From NCBI GenBank assembly GCA_026392455.1, contig JAPLCB010000010.1, positions 248,001-312,000 of the forward strand: 64,000 nt of DNA. The letters are read 5' to 3'. A program made the position numbers and the translations under genes. Numbering within the stretch: position 1 is the stretch's first letter; every line of letters starts with the position of its first letter. Positions 8,668 to 17,545 of this stretch are shown piece after piece. The notes under the pieces are model-generated. The model was not told where the DNA came from. It did not search any database and worked only from the letters and a program-made list of their open reading frames with translations. Source of the stretch: Propionibacteriales bacterium (GTDB lineage Bacteria; Actinomycetota; Actinomycetes; Propionibacteriales; Nocardioidaceae).

Positions 8668-9555
8668 ATGACGACCTCAGACGCGACCACGCCGGAGCAG
8701 CCGGCGCCCGCCCAGGACCACGGGCGCGCCGGTCGGGACCTGCCGGCAGCTGTCGCCTCGGCTGTGGTGCTCCTCGCCGTGATCGCCGGCTCGCTGTTCT
8801 TCTTCAAGACCGCCTTCATCGTGGTCGTCGCGGTGGCCGTTGCGGTGGCGATCTGGGAGCTGCACCGCGGCCTGCTGGCCAACGGCATCGACATCCCGGA
8901 GCAGCCGCTGATGGTCGGCGGTGTGGTGATGGTCGGCGTCGCCTACTTCTGGGGTGCTCCGGCACTGGTCACCGCGACCGCGGTGAGCGCCCTGGTGATC
9001 ATGCTCTGGCTGCTGCGACGGGGCGTGGACGGCTTCGTCCAGAACGCTACGGCGGCGGTCTTCACCCTGATCTACGTCCCCTTCCTCGGGTCCTTCGTCG
9101 CCCTGATGCTGGCCGAGGGCGGTGACTGGACGAGCACCGATCACCTCGACGACGGCGTCAAGGGCATCTGCGCCTTCATCCTGATCACGATCGCGTCGGA
9201 CATCGGTGGCTACGTCGCCGGCGTGCTGTTCGGGAAGCACCCGATGGCTCCGGTGATCTCGCCCAAGAAGTCCTGGGAAGGCTTCGCCGGCTCGGCAGTC
9301 TTCTGCATCGGCGCCGGCATCGGTCTGATGCAGTGGCTGGACGGTGACCTCTGGGTCGGCATCGCCCTGGGTGCGATCGCGGTGGTGATGGCCACCCTCG
9401 GCGACCTGGTCGAGTCGGTGATGAAGCGCGACCTCGGGATCAAGGACATGTCCCAGATCATCCCGGGGCACGGGGGACTGATGGACCGGCTGGACTCGTT
9501 GCTCGCCACGATCGCCCCGATCTGGTTGCTGCTGCACTACTGCGTCTTCAACTGA
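8668..9555 (+). CDS. cdsA: Phosphatidate cytidylyltransferase
   Basis: 295 residues with about eight hydrophobic segments after a hydrophilic N-terminus. The CdsA signature is clear near the C-terminus: GDLVESVMKRDLGIKD followed by IPGHGGLMDRLDSL. It makes CDP-diacylglycerol from phosphatidate and CTP at the inner membrane. The gene begins 16 bases after frr, probably in the same transcript. Confidence 0.94.
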   Translation: MTTSDATTPEQPAPAQDHGRAGRDLPAAVASAVVLLAVIAGSLFFFKTAFIVVVAVAVAVAIWELHRGLLANGIDIPEQPLMVGGVVMVGVAYFWGAPALVTATAVSALVIMLWLLRRGVDGFVQNATAAVFTLIYVPFLGSFVALMLAEGGDWTSTDHLDDGVKGICAFILITIASDIGGYVAGVLFGKHPMAPVISPKKSWEGFAGSAVFCIGAGIGLMQWLDGDLWVGIALGAIAVVMATLGDLVESVMKRDLGIKDMSQIIPGHGGLMDRLDSLLATIAPIWLLLHYCVFN

Positions 9556-9568
9556 GGCGGAACCGATC

Positions 9569-10390
9569 GTGGGGAGCGGGCGTCGGATCCCCATGTCTCT
9601 CCTGCGGGTTCGTGCAGTCGGTGTCCTGGTCGGATCGCTCCTGGTCGGCTGCGGCAGCAGTGGCGCTTCACCGGACGACGTGGACGGCCGAGCCGCTGGC
9701 CGTCCGATCGAGGCGACGTACGTCGTCACCGGGGTGACCCGGGCCGGCACGCCGTACGCGTTGGTCAAGGGCACCGAGATCCGCCTGGCCTTCACCCGCG
9801 ACAGCGTGACCATCACGGCGGGTTGCAACACGATGAGCGGCTCCTACGCGTGGGACGGCTCGCGGCTGACCGTGCCCGGCCTGGCCACGACCGAGATGGG
9901 CTGCGACCGGGCGCGGATGGACCAGGATGCCTGGATCGCCGGACTCTTCGCCGGCCCGGTCCGGCTGAGCACCGGGAACGACGCCGCGATCATCTCGGGC
10001 GATGTCGTTCTGACGCTCACCGACCGGGAAGCAGTATCGCCCGACCGCCCGTTGCAGGGGACCCGCTGGGTGCTGGACACCCTGATCGACGAGGAGACCG
10101 CGTCCTCGGTCCCCGCGGGCATCGAGGCGTTCCTGCTGATCACCGGGTCGTCGATCTCGTTGGACGACGGCTGCAACTCCGGGAGCGGAAGCGTCGAGAT
10201 CGCCGGCGACGTGATCGTGGTCGACCAGACGGCCCGGACCCAGAAGGCGTGCCAGGGGACGGAGACGGTGGAGGGCGCCTTCACCGCGGTGCTCGACGGG
10301 GCGGCGACGTTCCGGATCGAGGAGGACCGGCTGACGATCACCCACGACGGTCGTGGCCTCGGGTTCGTGGCGGCCGTGGACGGCCGGTGA
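9569..10390 (+). CDS. Lipoprotein with two META (HslJ-like) domains
   Basis: 273 residues. A short basic N-terminus, a hydrophobic segment and the lipobox LLVGC mark a lipoprotein. Two repeats follow, each with the META-domain pattern of a GCN core (TITAGCNTMSGSY near 80, LDDGCNSGSGSV near 205) and a second Cys further on (TEMGCDRARM, TQKACQGTE), suggesting a disulphide in each. Start GTG 9569 has GAGGCGGA upstream; ATG 9593 is an alternative and leaves the signal peptide intact. META domains occur in HslJ and secreted proteins of unclear role. Confidence 0.75.
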   Translation: MGSGRRIPMSLLRVRAVGVLVGSLLVGCGSSGASPDDVDGRAAGRPIEATYVVTGVTRAGTPYALVKGTEIRLAFTRDSVTITAGCNTMSGSYAWDGSRLTVPGLATTEMGCDRARMDQDAWIAGLFAGPVRLSTGNDAAIISGDVVLTLTDREAVSPDRPLQGTRWVLDTLIDEETASSVPAGIEAFLLITGSSISLDDGCNSGSGSVEIAGDVIVVDQTARTQKACQGTETVEGAFTAVLDGAATFRIEEDRLTITHDGRGLGFVAAVDGR

Positions 10391-10429
10391 TTCGGTGATC
10401 GGTTCGGGTGGTGGGAGAATCAGGGGGCC

Positions 10430-11563
10430 ATGGAACCGATCAAGACCCTCCCGCTCGTCTTCGAGGAGCCGCAAGGCCCCCGAGGTCCGAAGCCGAAGCC
10501 GCCGCCACACCTCGCGGACCTCACCCCGGCCGAGCGCAAAGCGCGGTTGGAGGAGCTGGGGCTTCCCGGGTTCCGGGCCAAGCAGCTGTCGACGCACTAC
10601 TTCGAGCGGCTGGTCGACGACCCGGCTGCGATGACCGATCTTCCGGCGGCGTCCCGGGACGAGCTGGTCGCCGGGCTGCTCCCGCACCTGATGACCCCGC
10701 TGCGGGTGATGGAGGCCGACAAGGGCGCCACCCGCAAGACGCTGTGGAAGCTCTTCGACGGCTCGCTGGTCGAGTCCGTTCTGATGCGCTACCCGGGCCG
10801 GGTGACGATGTGCGTCTCCAGCCAGGCCGGCTGCGGAATGGCCTGTCCGTTCTGTGCGACCGGTGCCGGGGGACTGACCCGGAACATGAGCACCGCGGAG
10901 ATTGTCGAGCAGGTGGTGGCCGGCGCCAGGTCGTTGGCTCGCAACGAGGTCCCCGGTGGTCCGGGCCGGGTGTCGAACGTCGTGTTCATGGGCATGGGCG
11001 AGCCGATGGCCAACTACAACGCCGTGATCGGTGCCGTGCGCCGGCTGACCGACAAGACCCCGGACGGCCTGGGGATGTCGGCCCGAGGCATCACCGTCAG
11101 CACCGTCGGGCTGGTGCCGAGGATGAAGCAGCTTGCCGACGAGGGCATCCCGGTGACCCTCGCACTGAGCCTGCACGCGCCCGACGACGAGCTGCGCAAC
11201 GAGCTGGTCCCGATCAACACCCGGTTCTCGGTGGCGGAGACCGTCGAGGCAGCCTGGGACTACGCCCGGAAGACCAAGCGCCGGGTCTCGATCGAGTACG
11301 CCATGATGCGCGACATCAACGACCAGGCCTGGCGCGCGGACCTGCTCGGCGACGTGCTCAACTCGTACGGCGACTGGGCCTGGGTGCACGTCAACCTGAT
11401 CCCGCTCAACGAGGTCCCCGGGTCGCAGTTCACCCGTTCACGCGACGAGGACACTGACGAGTTCGTCCGACGGCTCGAGGCCAAGGGCATCCCCACGACG
11501 GTCCGGGACACCCGGGGCAGCGACATCGACGCTGCGTGCGGGCAGCTCGCGGCCGCGGAGTAG
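10430..11563 (+). CDS. rlmN: 23S rRNA (adenine2503-C2)-methyltransferase RlmN
   Basis: 377 residues. The radical-SAM cluster motif is the RlmN form, C-x3-C-x2-C in [24 protein letters not shown] and the [17 protein letters not shown] block follow, with the second catalytic Cys in the C-terminal DIDAACGQL. These distinguish RlmN/Cfr from other radical-SAM enzymes; chromosomal context favours RlmN. It methylates A2503 of 23S rRNA and A37 of some tRNAs. It lies downstream of cdsA and the lipoprotein, on the same strand. Confidence 0.94.
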   Translation: MEPIKTLPLVFEEPQGPRGPKPKPPPHLADLTPAERKARLEELGLPGFRAKQLSTHYFERLVDDPAAMTDLPAASRDELVAGLLPHLMTPLRVMEADKGATRKTLWKLFDGSLVESVLMRYPGRVTMCVSSQAGCGMACPFCATGAGGLTRNMSTAEIVEQVVAGARSLARNEVPGGPGRVSNVVFMGMGEPMANYNAVIGAVRRLTDKTPDGLGMSARGITVSTVGLVPRMKQLADEGIPVTLALSLHAPDDELRNELVPINTRFSVAETVEAAWDYARKTKRRVSIEYAMMRDINDQAWRADLLGDVLNSYGDWAWVHVNLIPLNEVPGSQFTRSRDEDTDEFVRRLEAKGIPTTVRDTRGSDIDAACGQLAAAE

Positions 11564-11661
11564 CGGCCGGCGTCGACTCGTCCGGTTCTCAGGACCACTG
11601 GCTCTGCCAGATCGCCGGGAACAGCGAAACGGGCTCGCCCTGCGTCAAGGACCTGGAACGA

Positions 11662-11697
11662 CGAACCGCCCGGACACCTGGGTGCCCGGGCGGTTCG
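11662..11697. terminator. Bidirectional terminator between rlmN and the phosphoesterase gene
   Basis: CGAACCGCCCGG (11662-11673) pairs with CCGGGCGGTTCG (11686-11697). CACC/GGTG continues the stem towards a two-base loop after one mismatch. It lies between two convergent genes, so it can serve both. Confidence 0.75.
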
Positions 11698-11705
11698 CTC
11701 AGGTC

Positions 11706-13574
11706 TCAGGCCTCGGCCATCGCCTCGTCGCGCCGTGAGATCACCTTGGCTGCGAGCGCGCCGCCTACCAGGGCGGCAGCGGCGACCGGGCTGACGCTGC
11801 TGGTCGCCGGCGCCGCGCAGGGCGCCACCGTCACGTCCGCGGGCCGGGCCACCAGGAGCTCGGTGTTGCGGTCGGCCTCGGTGCCCGATGCGGCCGCGAG
11901 GTCCGACTGCGGGTCGTTGGCCGACAGCTCGCGCGACAACGCCGCCAGACCGCTGGTGGTGGTGTCGTTCCCGACCCGCTCGGCCCCGCCGGCGTGGTCG
12001 ATGATCGTGGTGAAGATCGACAGGGTGCCGTCGGCGTTGTCGACGATCTCGATCAGGCGCGCCTGCTGCGGGTAGTCGATGTGGGCGGCGGTGTTGATCT
12101 CCCAGAAGCCGCCGACCCCGTCGGCCCGCTTGTGCGCGATGATCTCGTTGCGGTGGGTGTGCCCGTTGACCCAGGCGATCACCCGCGGTTGGGTCAGCAG
12201 GTAGCTGGTCAGGTCCGCACCCAGGACGCGCAGGCTCGGGTCGAGCCCGGTGAGGACCAGCGGGTTGTTCATGGTCCCGCTGGTGTGGTGGCTGTAGAGG
12301 ATCACGGCCTTGCCGGTGGCCGAGGCGATGGTCGCCTTCAACCACGCGAACTGCGCCTGGTCCAGCGACCCGTCGGCGTACCCGTTCGGGTTGACCGTGT
12401 CCATCGCGATGTGCCGGAAGCTGCCCTCGTCGAAGTAGTAGTAGGCGGTGCCGTTCGCCTTGTTCGCCTCGGTGTAACCGTGGCCCTTGGGAAGCGTCGT
12501 GGTGGTGAAGTACTCGTTGATGACCTCCTTGCGCGACAGGTTCTTCCGCGCCGGGTCCGGGGTCACCAGGCGGGCGCCGGGCAGCAGGTTGATGCTGCTC
12601 AGCAGGCCGATGAGGTCAGCGTTCTTCAGGGCGTTCAGGACGTCGCTCTGGGTCACGCCCGGCGGGACCGTGATGACCTTGACGGCACCGCGGGACAGCA
12701 GGTCGAGCTGGGTGGTCGAGTTCGGGAAGTTGCCCTGGATCAGGCCGTCGTGGTTCCCGAAGACGGTGTACCACTTGACCCCGAGGCCCTCGGCGTTGAA
12801 CGGCTGCCGGGCGATGTTGAGCAGGCCGGGCACCGTCGGGTACCCGTGGTCCTTGCGGAGCTTGTCCGGCTGCTTGAGGCCGGGGTTCCCGTCGGGGTGC
12901 CAGTAGTGGGTGTCGTAGTAGAGGGCGTTGTTGTCCATCACGCCCTCGTACTTCGAGTAGCTCCCGCTGTCGGGACGGAGGTCGTCCTTCCCGTCGAGGA
13001 TGTCGATGTTCCAGCGGATCTCGTTCTTCTGGCAGTTGTCGGAGTTGTCGCCGGTCTCGATCATGAACGACAGGGGCAGGCCGGTGACCGGCGCCGCGTC
13101 CTTCACCACGTTGACCGCCTTCACCATGGCGTCGGCGACGTGTGCGCTGAGCATCTCCCACGGCCGGTAGGACGACGACAGCAGCCCGGGGACGACGCCG
13201 AGGTCGTTGGGGTCCTCGAACCGGTCAAGCCACTCGACCCGACCGGGAGACTGGTGGTCGACCACGTGGATGTCGCTGAACTGGGCGAACGCGAGCATCG
13301 GCGTCCGGCAGGAATCGTCGTCGTAGGTCGCCGCGATCCCGAGGTCGGCGCGGACGGTGTGCTCCTCGCCGGCCAGCTCGACGATCTTGGAGTAGCCGCT
13401 CGCGTTCGGGTCTCCGGGGCCGTAGGTCTTCGCCAGCGTCGTGCCGGCGGTGTTCACCACCCCGGCGACCGCTGAACCGCTCAGCGAGGTGAACAGGGGG
13501 ACTGCGGCAGCGCTGCCGCCCACGACTGCGGCTGAGCGCAGGACGTTACGTCTCGACATCTCCATGTGTCGCAC
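11706..13574 (-). CDS. Tat-exported metallophosphoesterase, membrane-anchored
   Basis: 622 residues. A twin-arginine signal MSRRNVLRSAAVVGGSA sits at the start (ATG 13574, 13565 or 13559 possible). All calcineurin-like motifs are visible in order: FSDIHVVDH (D-x-H), TGDNSDN (G-D-x2-D-N), FGNHDG (G-N-H-D/E), YSHHTSG and NGHTHRNE (G-H-x-H). The C-terminus has a hydrophobic stretch then RRDEAMAEA, resembling a cell-surface anchor. It matches the TIGR03767-type phosphoesterases of actinobacteria. Substrate unknown; probable phosphodiesterase or phosphatase at the outer face of the membrane. Confidence 0.85.
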   Translation of the reverse strand: MRHMEMSRRNVLRSAAVVGGSAAAVPLFTSLSGSAVAGVVNTAGTTLAKTYGPGDPNASGYSKIVELAGEEHTVRADLGIAATYDDDSCRTPMLAFAQFSDIHVVDHQSPGRVEWLDRFEDPNDLGVVPGLLSSSYRPWEMLSAHVADAMVKAVNVVKDAAPVTGLPLSFMIETGDNSDNCQKNEIRWNIDILDGKDDLRPDSGSYSKYEGVMDNNALYYDTHYWHPDGNPGLKQPDKLRKDHGYPTVPGLLNIARQPFNAEGLGVKWYTVFGNHDGLIQGNFPNSTTQLDLLSRGAVKVITVPPGVTQSDVLNALKNADLIGLLSSINLLPGARLVTPDPARKNLSRKEVINEYFTTTTLPKGHGYTEANKANGTAYYYFDEGSFRHIAMDTVNPNGYADGSLDQAQFAWLKATIASATGKAVILYSHHTSGTMNNPLVLTGLDPSLRVLGADLTSYLLTQPRVIAWVNGHTHRNEIIAHKRADGVGGFWEINTAAHIDYPQQARLIEIVDNADGTLSIFTTIIDHAGGAERVGNDTTTSGLAALSRELSANDPQSDLAAASGTEADRNTELLVARPADVTVAPCAAPATSSVSPVAAAALVGGALAAKVISRRDEAMAEA

Positions 13575-13738
13575 AACGACCAGAAGTGGTTCAGGTCACG
13601 TTCAGCGAGGTGCGGCTTCCCACCGGACCGGCCGGATTCGGAGCGGTTGTGGACACTCCCTGCCGCGTCCGCGAAGATTGGTTCCCGGACCACCAGCGAC
13701 GTCGCGTGCCCTCGCGACGCCACCGAGGAGTGCTACCC

Positions 13739-14164
13739 ATGGCGGACACGCCAGACCCGAGCAAGCTGCAACGGCTGAACCGACTCGACGCGCTCAGCGA
13801 CTCCGAGCTGGCCACGGTCGTCCGGGCCGGCCGGTACGTGACCCTGCCGGCGGACTGGTCGGTGATCTGGGAGCGGACCCCGGCCGACAAGGCGTACCTG
13901 ATCATCGACGGGGAGGTGTCGGTCCGCCGCCGTGGCACCGAGATCGCGCGGCTGGGCCCGGGAGACGTGATCGGCGAGATCGCCATCGTCAACCACCAGC
14001 TCCGGACCGCCAGCGTGGTCAGCCTGACCCCGCTGGAGGTCATTCACTTCACCCGGGAGTCGTTGGAGGAGCTGCTGGTGTCGGTGCCGGCGTTCGGCGA
14101 GGCGCTGCGAGGCACCACCGCGGACCGGATGCCGTCGGACGGTGCGGGGGGCGACGGTGCCTGA
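13739..14164 (+). CDS. Cyclic nucleotide-binding domain protein
   Basis: 141 residues, one cNMP-binding jelly roll. The phosphate-binding cassette region reads GPGDVIGEIAIVNHQLRTASVVS: the G-E-x-A and R-T-A-S residues typical for cAMP contact are present. There is no DNA-binding, kinase or channel domain, so it is a stand-alone sensor or adaptor. GAGGAG (13725-13730) precedes ATG 13739. Its last codons overlap the class III cyclase start by eight bases, so a cAMP producer and a cAMP receiver are made together. Function in the pair is inferred. Confidence 0.85.
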   Translation: MADTPDPSKLQRLNRLDALSDSELATVVRAGRYVTLPADWSVIWERTPADKAYLIIDGEVSVRRRGTEIARLGPGDVIGEIAIVNHQLRTASVVSLTPLEVIHFTRESLEELLVSVPAFGEALRGTTADRMPSDGAGGDGA

Positions 14165-15263
14165 GCCGCTCGACCCGCAGGCGATCTTCGACCTGGTCGA
14201 GCTGCACCTGCTGGGCAGCCACCCCACCCTGACCGGCGCGGAGCTCGCGGCCGCCGTCGGGATCCCGATGGACCTGGCCCGGGCGCGGTGGCGCTCACTG
14301 GGTTTCACCTCGGTCGGCGACGACGAGGTCGCGTTCACCGAGGCAGACCTCAACGCACTGCGCCTGACCCAGCGGATGCACGACCTGGGCATGATCGACC
14401 CCGACGACGAGGCCGCCCTGATCCGGACCCTGGGGAGGAGCTTCGCGCGCCTCGCCGAGTGGCAGATCACCATGCTCGCCCGCACGGTCGGAACGAACCC
14501 GGACCTCGACATCACCGGTCTGGCCGCGGTGATGAACGAGGTCACTCCGGTGATCGAGGAGGTCCAGAACTACATCTGGCGTCGGCACACGCTCAGCGCT
14601 GCCTCCCGGCTGCTGCTGGCCCCGTCCGCCGATGACGACGCGGACGGCGACGGCGCGTACACCGCGATCGGGTTCGCGGACATCGTCGGCTACACCCGCC
14701 AGACCCGATCGCTGAGCCAGGGGGACCTCGCGTCGCTGGTCGAGCACTTCGAGGACCAGGCCCAGGCGATCATCACCGGCCACCACGGCCGGATCATCAA
14801 GACCATCGGGGACGAGATCCTCTTCGCCGTCGACTCGGCCGCCGACGCGGCTGCGATCGCGCTGGACCTCGTCGAGGAGCACCTCATCGACGAGGACTTC
14901 CCGCAGCTGCGGGTCGGCGTCGCCTGGGGCTCGGTCCTGCAGCGGCTCGGGGACGTCTTCGGTCCGACCGTCAACATCGCCAGCCGGTTGACCTCGATCG
15001 CCCGGCCGGGACGGGCCTTGATCGACAAGGAGCTCGCCGAGGCGATCGAGGGCAACGAGAACTTCAAGCTGCGGCGGATGCGCCGGATGTCGGTCAAGGG
15101 CTACCGACGCCTCGAGCCGTGGGCGTTGCGCCGTCCGCTGGAAGAGGGCGAGCTACCCCCGGTCGCGGCGGTGCTGCACGAGAAGGGGCAGGACCTCCTG
15201 CGGGCTGTCGACGAGATCCAAGGACGCGCCGAACGCGTGGCCCTCGGCGAGGGATCCGAGTAG
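14157..15263 (+). CDS. Class III adenylate/guanylate cyclase with N-terminal regulatory domain
   Basis: 368 residues from GTG 14157 (GTG 14142 is possible). The N-terminal ~165 residues resemble the all-helical autoinhibitory domain of mycobacterial Rv1264/Rv2212-type cyclases. The catalytic domain has the metal Asp in GFADIVGYTRQ, the Lys and second metal Asp in KTIGDEILF, and the transition-state Asn/Arg in GPTVNIASRLT. It therefore looks active and is probably an adenylate cyclase (Lys substrate pointer). It is cotranslated with the upstream cNMP-binding protein. The 3' end overlaps the opposite LOG-like gene by 111 bases. Confidence 0.88.
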   Translation: MPEPLDPQAIFDLVELHLLGSHPTLTGAELAAAVGIPMDLARARWRSLGFTSVGDDEVAFTEADLNALRLTQRMHDLGMIDPDDEAALIRTLGRSFARLAEWQITMLARTVGTNPDLDITGLAAVMNEVTPVIEEVQNYIWRRHTLSAASRLLLAPSADDDADGDGAYTAIGFADIVGYTRQTRSLSQGDLASLVEHFEDQAQAIITGHHGRIIKTIGDEILFAVDSAADAAAIALDLVEEHLIDEDFPQLRVGVAWGSVLQRLGDVFGPTVNIASRLTSIARPGRALIDKELAEAIEGNENFKLRRMRRMSVKGYRRLEPWALRRPLEEGELPPVAAVLHEKGQDLLRAVDEIQGRAERVALGEGSE

Positions 15264-16253
15264 CTCCCAGACCTCGAACGCCCGGGTCCAGTGCTCGCGA
15301 CCGACCAGGACCATCGGGATGATCGCGGTGGCCGGTGCGTAGTAGTTGGCGCACGCGGCCTGAAAGATCTCCTGGACGGTCCCGGCAGCGCCCGGTAGGA
15401 ACACCAGACCGCCCCGGCAGGCTCGCAGGAGCACGTCCTCGCGGGTTGCGTTGGAGAAGTACTTCGCCACCGACGTCGCCAGCGCGTTCGGCGGCTCGTG
15501 ACCGTAGAACCAGGTCGGGACACCTAACGACTCGGTGGTCGAGGGCCAACGCCGGCGGACCTCGAAGGCAGCCCGCGCCCACGCCGTCACCTCGGTGAAC
15601 TCCGGGGCCGCTGCCAGTACCGCGAGGGCCTCGTCGACCGCGTCGTCCGGTGCGGTCGACAACCAGGCGCCGAGGTTGGCGGCCTCCATCGCTCCTGGAC
15701 CGCCTCCGGTGGCGACGGTGAAGGAACCGGCGAGCTCGCGACCGAGGACGGCGGCGGCCCGGTAGTCGGGATCGTCCCGACGCAGGGCGTGACCACCCAG
15801 GACCCCGACCAGCTCACGGCCCTCGACGAACTCCTCGAGGGCGTCGTCGATCGCGTGGTCGTGCAACGCCGAGGCCAGGGTGCGATCCACGGTGCGGATC
15901 TCCAGCGACCAGGCGTACGCCGCGGCATCCAGGGTGCCGGCGTAGCCGGTGTCCAGTCCGGCGTACAGCTCCTCGGGCGAGTACAGGGCCGCGCGGTAGG
16001 GATCGACCGGGACGTCGGGGACCGTCGGGAAGACCAGGCCGCCGCGGTTCCGGACGTCGGCCTCGCTGCCGGGCCCGGAGCCGGCCGCGAAGCGGCACCC
16101 GAGGAAGACACCGCCGGAGACGCTGATCCTGCTCAGCTCGTAGGACCGCGTGGAGAGGTCCAGCGACTGCAGGTGCCAGCCGTGCAGGCTGCCGAGTCCG
16201 TCGGCCAGGGCCTGGTCGAAGGCCTCGAGGGTCTCGAGCTCACGGATCCGCAC
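15153..16253 (-). CDS. LOG-family-like Rossmann nucleotide-binding protein
   Basis: 366 residues, longer than classical LOG enzymes (~190). The middle has VATGGGPGAMEAANLGAW, the LOG-family nucleotide loop. The second signature, normally P-G-G-x-G-T-x2-E, reads FLPGAAGTVQEIFQ, keeping the catalytic Glu and Gly-Thr. LOG proteins hydrolyse nucleoside 5'-monophosphates (cytokinin ribotides in plants). The substrate of this long group is not established. A TAGGTT box six bases before GTG 16253 predicts a leaderless mRNA. Its last 37 codons lie antisense to the cyclase gene. Confidence 0.75.
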   Translation of the reverse strand: MRIRELETLEAFDQALADGLGSLHGWHLQSLDLSTRSYELSRISVSGGVFLGCRFAAGSGPGSEADVRNRGGLVFPTVPDVPVDPYRAALYSPEELYAGLDTGYAGTLDAAAYAWSLEIRTVDRTLASALHDHAIDDALEEFVEGRELVGVLGGHALRRDDPDYRAAAVLGRELAGSFTVATGGGPGAMEAANLGAWLSTAPDDAVDEALAVLAAAPEFTEVTAWARAAFEVRRRWPSTTESLGVPTWFYGHEPPNALATSVAKYFSNATREDVLLRACRGGLVFLPGAAGTVQEIFQAACANYYAPATAIIPMVLVGREHWTRAFEVWELLGSLAEGHAFGASLDLVDSPQEVLPLLVQHRRDRG

Positions 16254-16259
16254 GACCAG

Positions 16260-16265
16260 AACCTA
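16260..16265 (-). promoter_or_regulatory. -10 box of LOG-like gene (leaderless)
   Basis: TAGGTT on the minus strand, six bases before GTG 16253. Confidence 0.6.
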
Positions 16266-16337
16266 ACGCGTCGGTCTGGTCATCGGACGTTCACCGGCCC
16301 GCGGCACGCACCTTGCCGGTCGTTTCGACGGCGCTCC

Positions 16338-16343
16338 TACCTT
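16338..16343 (+). promoter_or_regulatory. -10 box of GT4 gene (leaderless)
   Basis: TACCTT, seven bases before ATG 16351. Confidence 0.6.
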
Positions 16344-16350
16344 CAGGGTC

Positions 16351-17535
16351 ATGAGCGCACTGGGCACTACCCTTGCTCGTCGGTCGATCACGCCGGCCCG
16401 TCGGACCTCCGGGCTCCGGATCCTGATCGTCACCGAATCCTTCCTCCCGCAGGTCAACGGGGTCACCAACTCGGTACGACGGGTGCTGGAGCACCTCGAG
16501 GGCACCGAGCACGAGGCGATGCTGGTCGCACCGTCCGGCCCGGACGAGTTCGCCGGCGCGCGCGTGCACCGGGTCACCTCGGTGGCGATGCCGACGTACC
16601 GCGACTTCCCGATCGGGTTGGCGTCGCAGCACACCCTGCGCCGGATCTTCGCCGAGTTCCGGCCGGATCTGGTTCACCTGGCCTCGCCCGCGCTGCTCGG
16701 CCGGGCGGCCGGGGCGATGGCACGCAGCCTGGGCATCCCGGTCGTTGCCGTCTACCAGACCGACCTGATCGGCTTCGCCGCCCGCTACCGGATCCCCGGT
16801 GCAACCGCGATGATGCGTCGGCTCACCACCAGCATCCACGGGGCCGCTGACCTCAACCTGGTGCCGTCGAGCGCGAGCCGTGACCAGCTCGACGCCCTCG
16901 GCATGGCCAACCTGGCGCTGTGGCCCCGTGGGGTCGACGACGTCCAGTTCTCGCCGGCCCGTCGTTCCGGTCAGCTGCGCGACGAGATCGGTGCGCGGCC
17001 CGGTGAGGTGCTCGTCGGGTACGTCGGACGACTCGCTGCCGAGAAGGAGCTCGACCTGCTGCGTGCCCTCGAGCACCTTCCGAACCACCGCCTGGTGATC
17101 GTCGGCGGCGGACCGGAGGAGGGCCGCCTGCGGGGACTGCTGCCGGCAGCGCACTTCCTCGGCGTGCGCCACGGTACGGACCTGGGCCGGATCGTGGCCT
17201 CGTTCGACGTGTTCGTGCACACCGGGAGCACCGAGACGTTCTGCCAGGCCGCGCAGGAGGCGTTGGCCTCGGGAGTGCCGGTGGTCGCGCCGGACGCGGG
17301 CGGTCCCCGGGACCTGGTCCGCTCGGGGGAGAACGGCTTGCTGTTCACGCCCGGCGACGGTGCCGACCTCTTCGCCTGCGTCGACGAGCTCGTCCACGAC
17401 CCCGGACTCCGCGTCCGGATGGGGACCGCTGCCTACCACGGCGTACGGGACCGGACCTGGGCCAGTGTCAACGATGCTCTGCTGGCGTACTACCAGCAGC
17501 TCGTCGGCCCGGCCCAGATCCGTCTCGTCGGCTAG
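16351..17535 (+). CDS. GT4 glycosyltransferase, MgtA/PimB-like mannosyltransferase
   Basis: 394 residues with the GT-B two-domain fold. The N-terminal ILIVTESFLPQVNGVTNSV block is characteristic of the actinobacterial MgtA/PimB' group, which add alpha-mannose to glycolipids of the envelope. The C-terminal domain has GYVGRLAAEKEL and the E-x7-E donor motif (ETFCQAAQEALASG, then PDAGGPRDLV). The first 20 residues are basic with no membrane helix, so it acts at the cytoplasmic membrane face. The acceptor (glucuronosyl-diacylglycerol, phosphatidylinositol mannoside or another) cannot be told from sequence. Confidence 0.8.
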   Translation: MSALGTTLARRSITPARRTSGLRILIVTESFLPQVNGVTNSVRRVLEHLEGTEHEAMLVAPSGPDEFAGARVHRVTSVAMPTYRDFPIGLASQHTLRRIFAEFRPDLVHLASPALLGRAAGAMARSLGIPVVAVYQTDLIGFAARYRIPGATAMMRRLTTSIHGAADLNLVPSSASRDQLDALGMANLALWPRGVDDVQFSPARRSGQLRDEIGARPGEVLVGYVGRLAAEKELDLLRALEHLPNHRLVIVGGGPEEGRLRGLLPAAHFLGVRHGTDLGRIVASFDVFVHTGSTETFCQAAQEALASGVPVVAPDAGGPRDLVRSGENGLLFTPGDGADLFACVDELVHDPGLRVRMGTAAYHGVRDRTWASVNDALLAYYQQLVGPAQIRLVG

Positions 17536-17545
17536 ACCACCCGCC

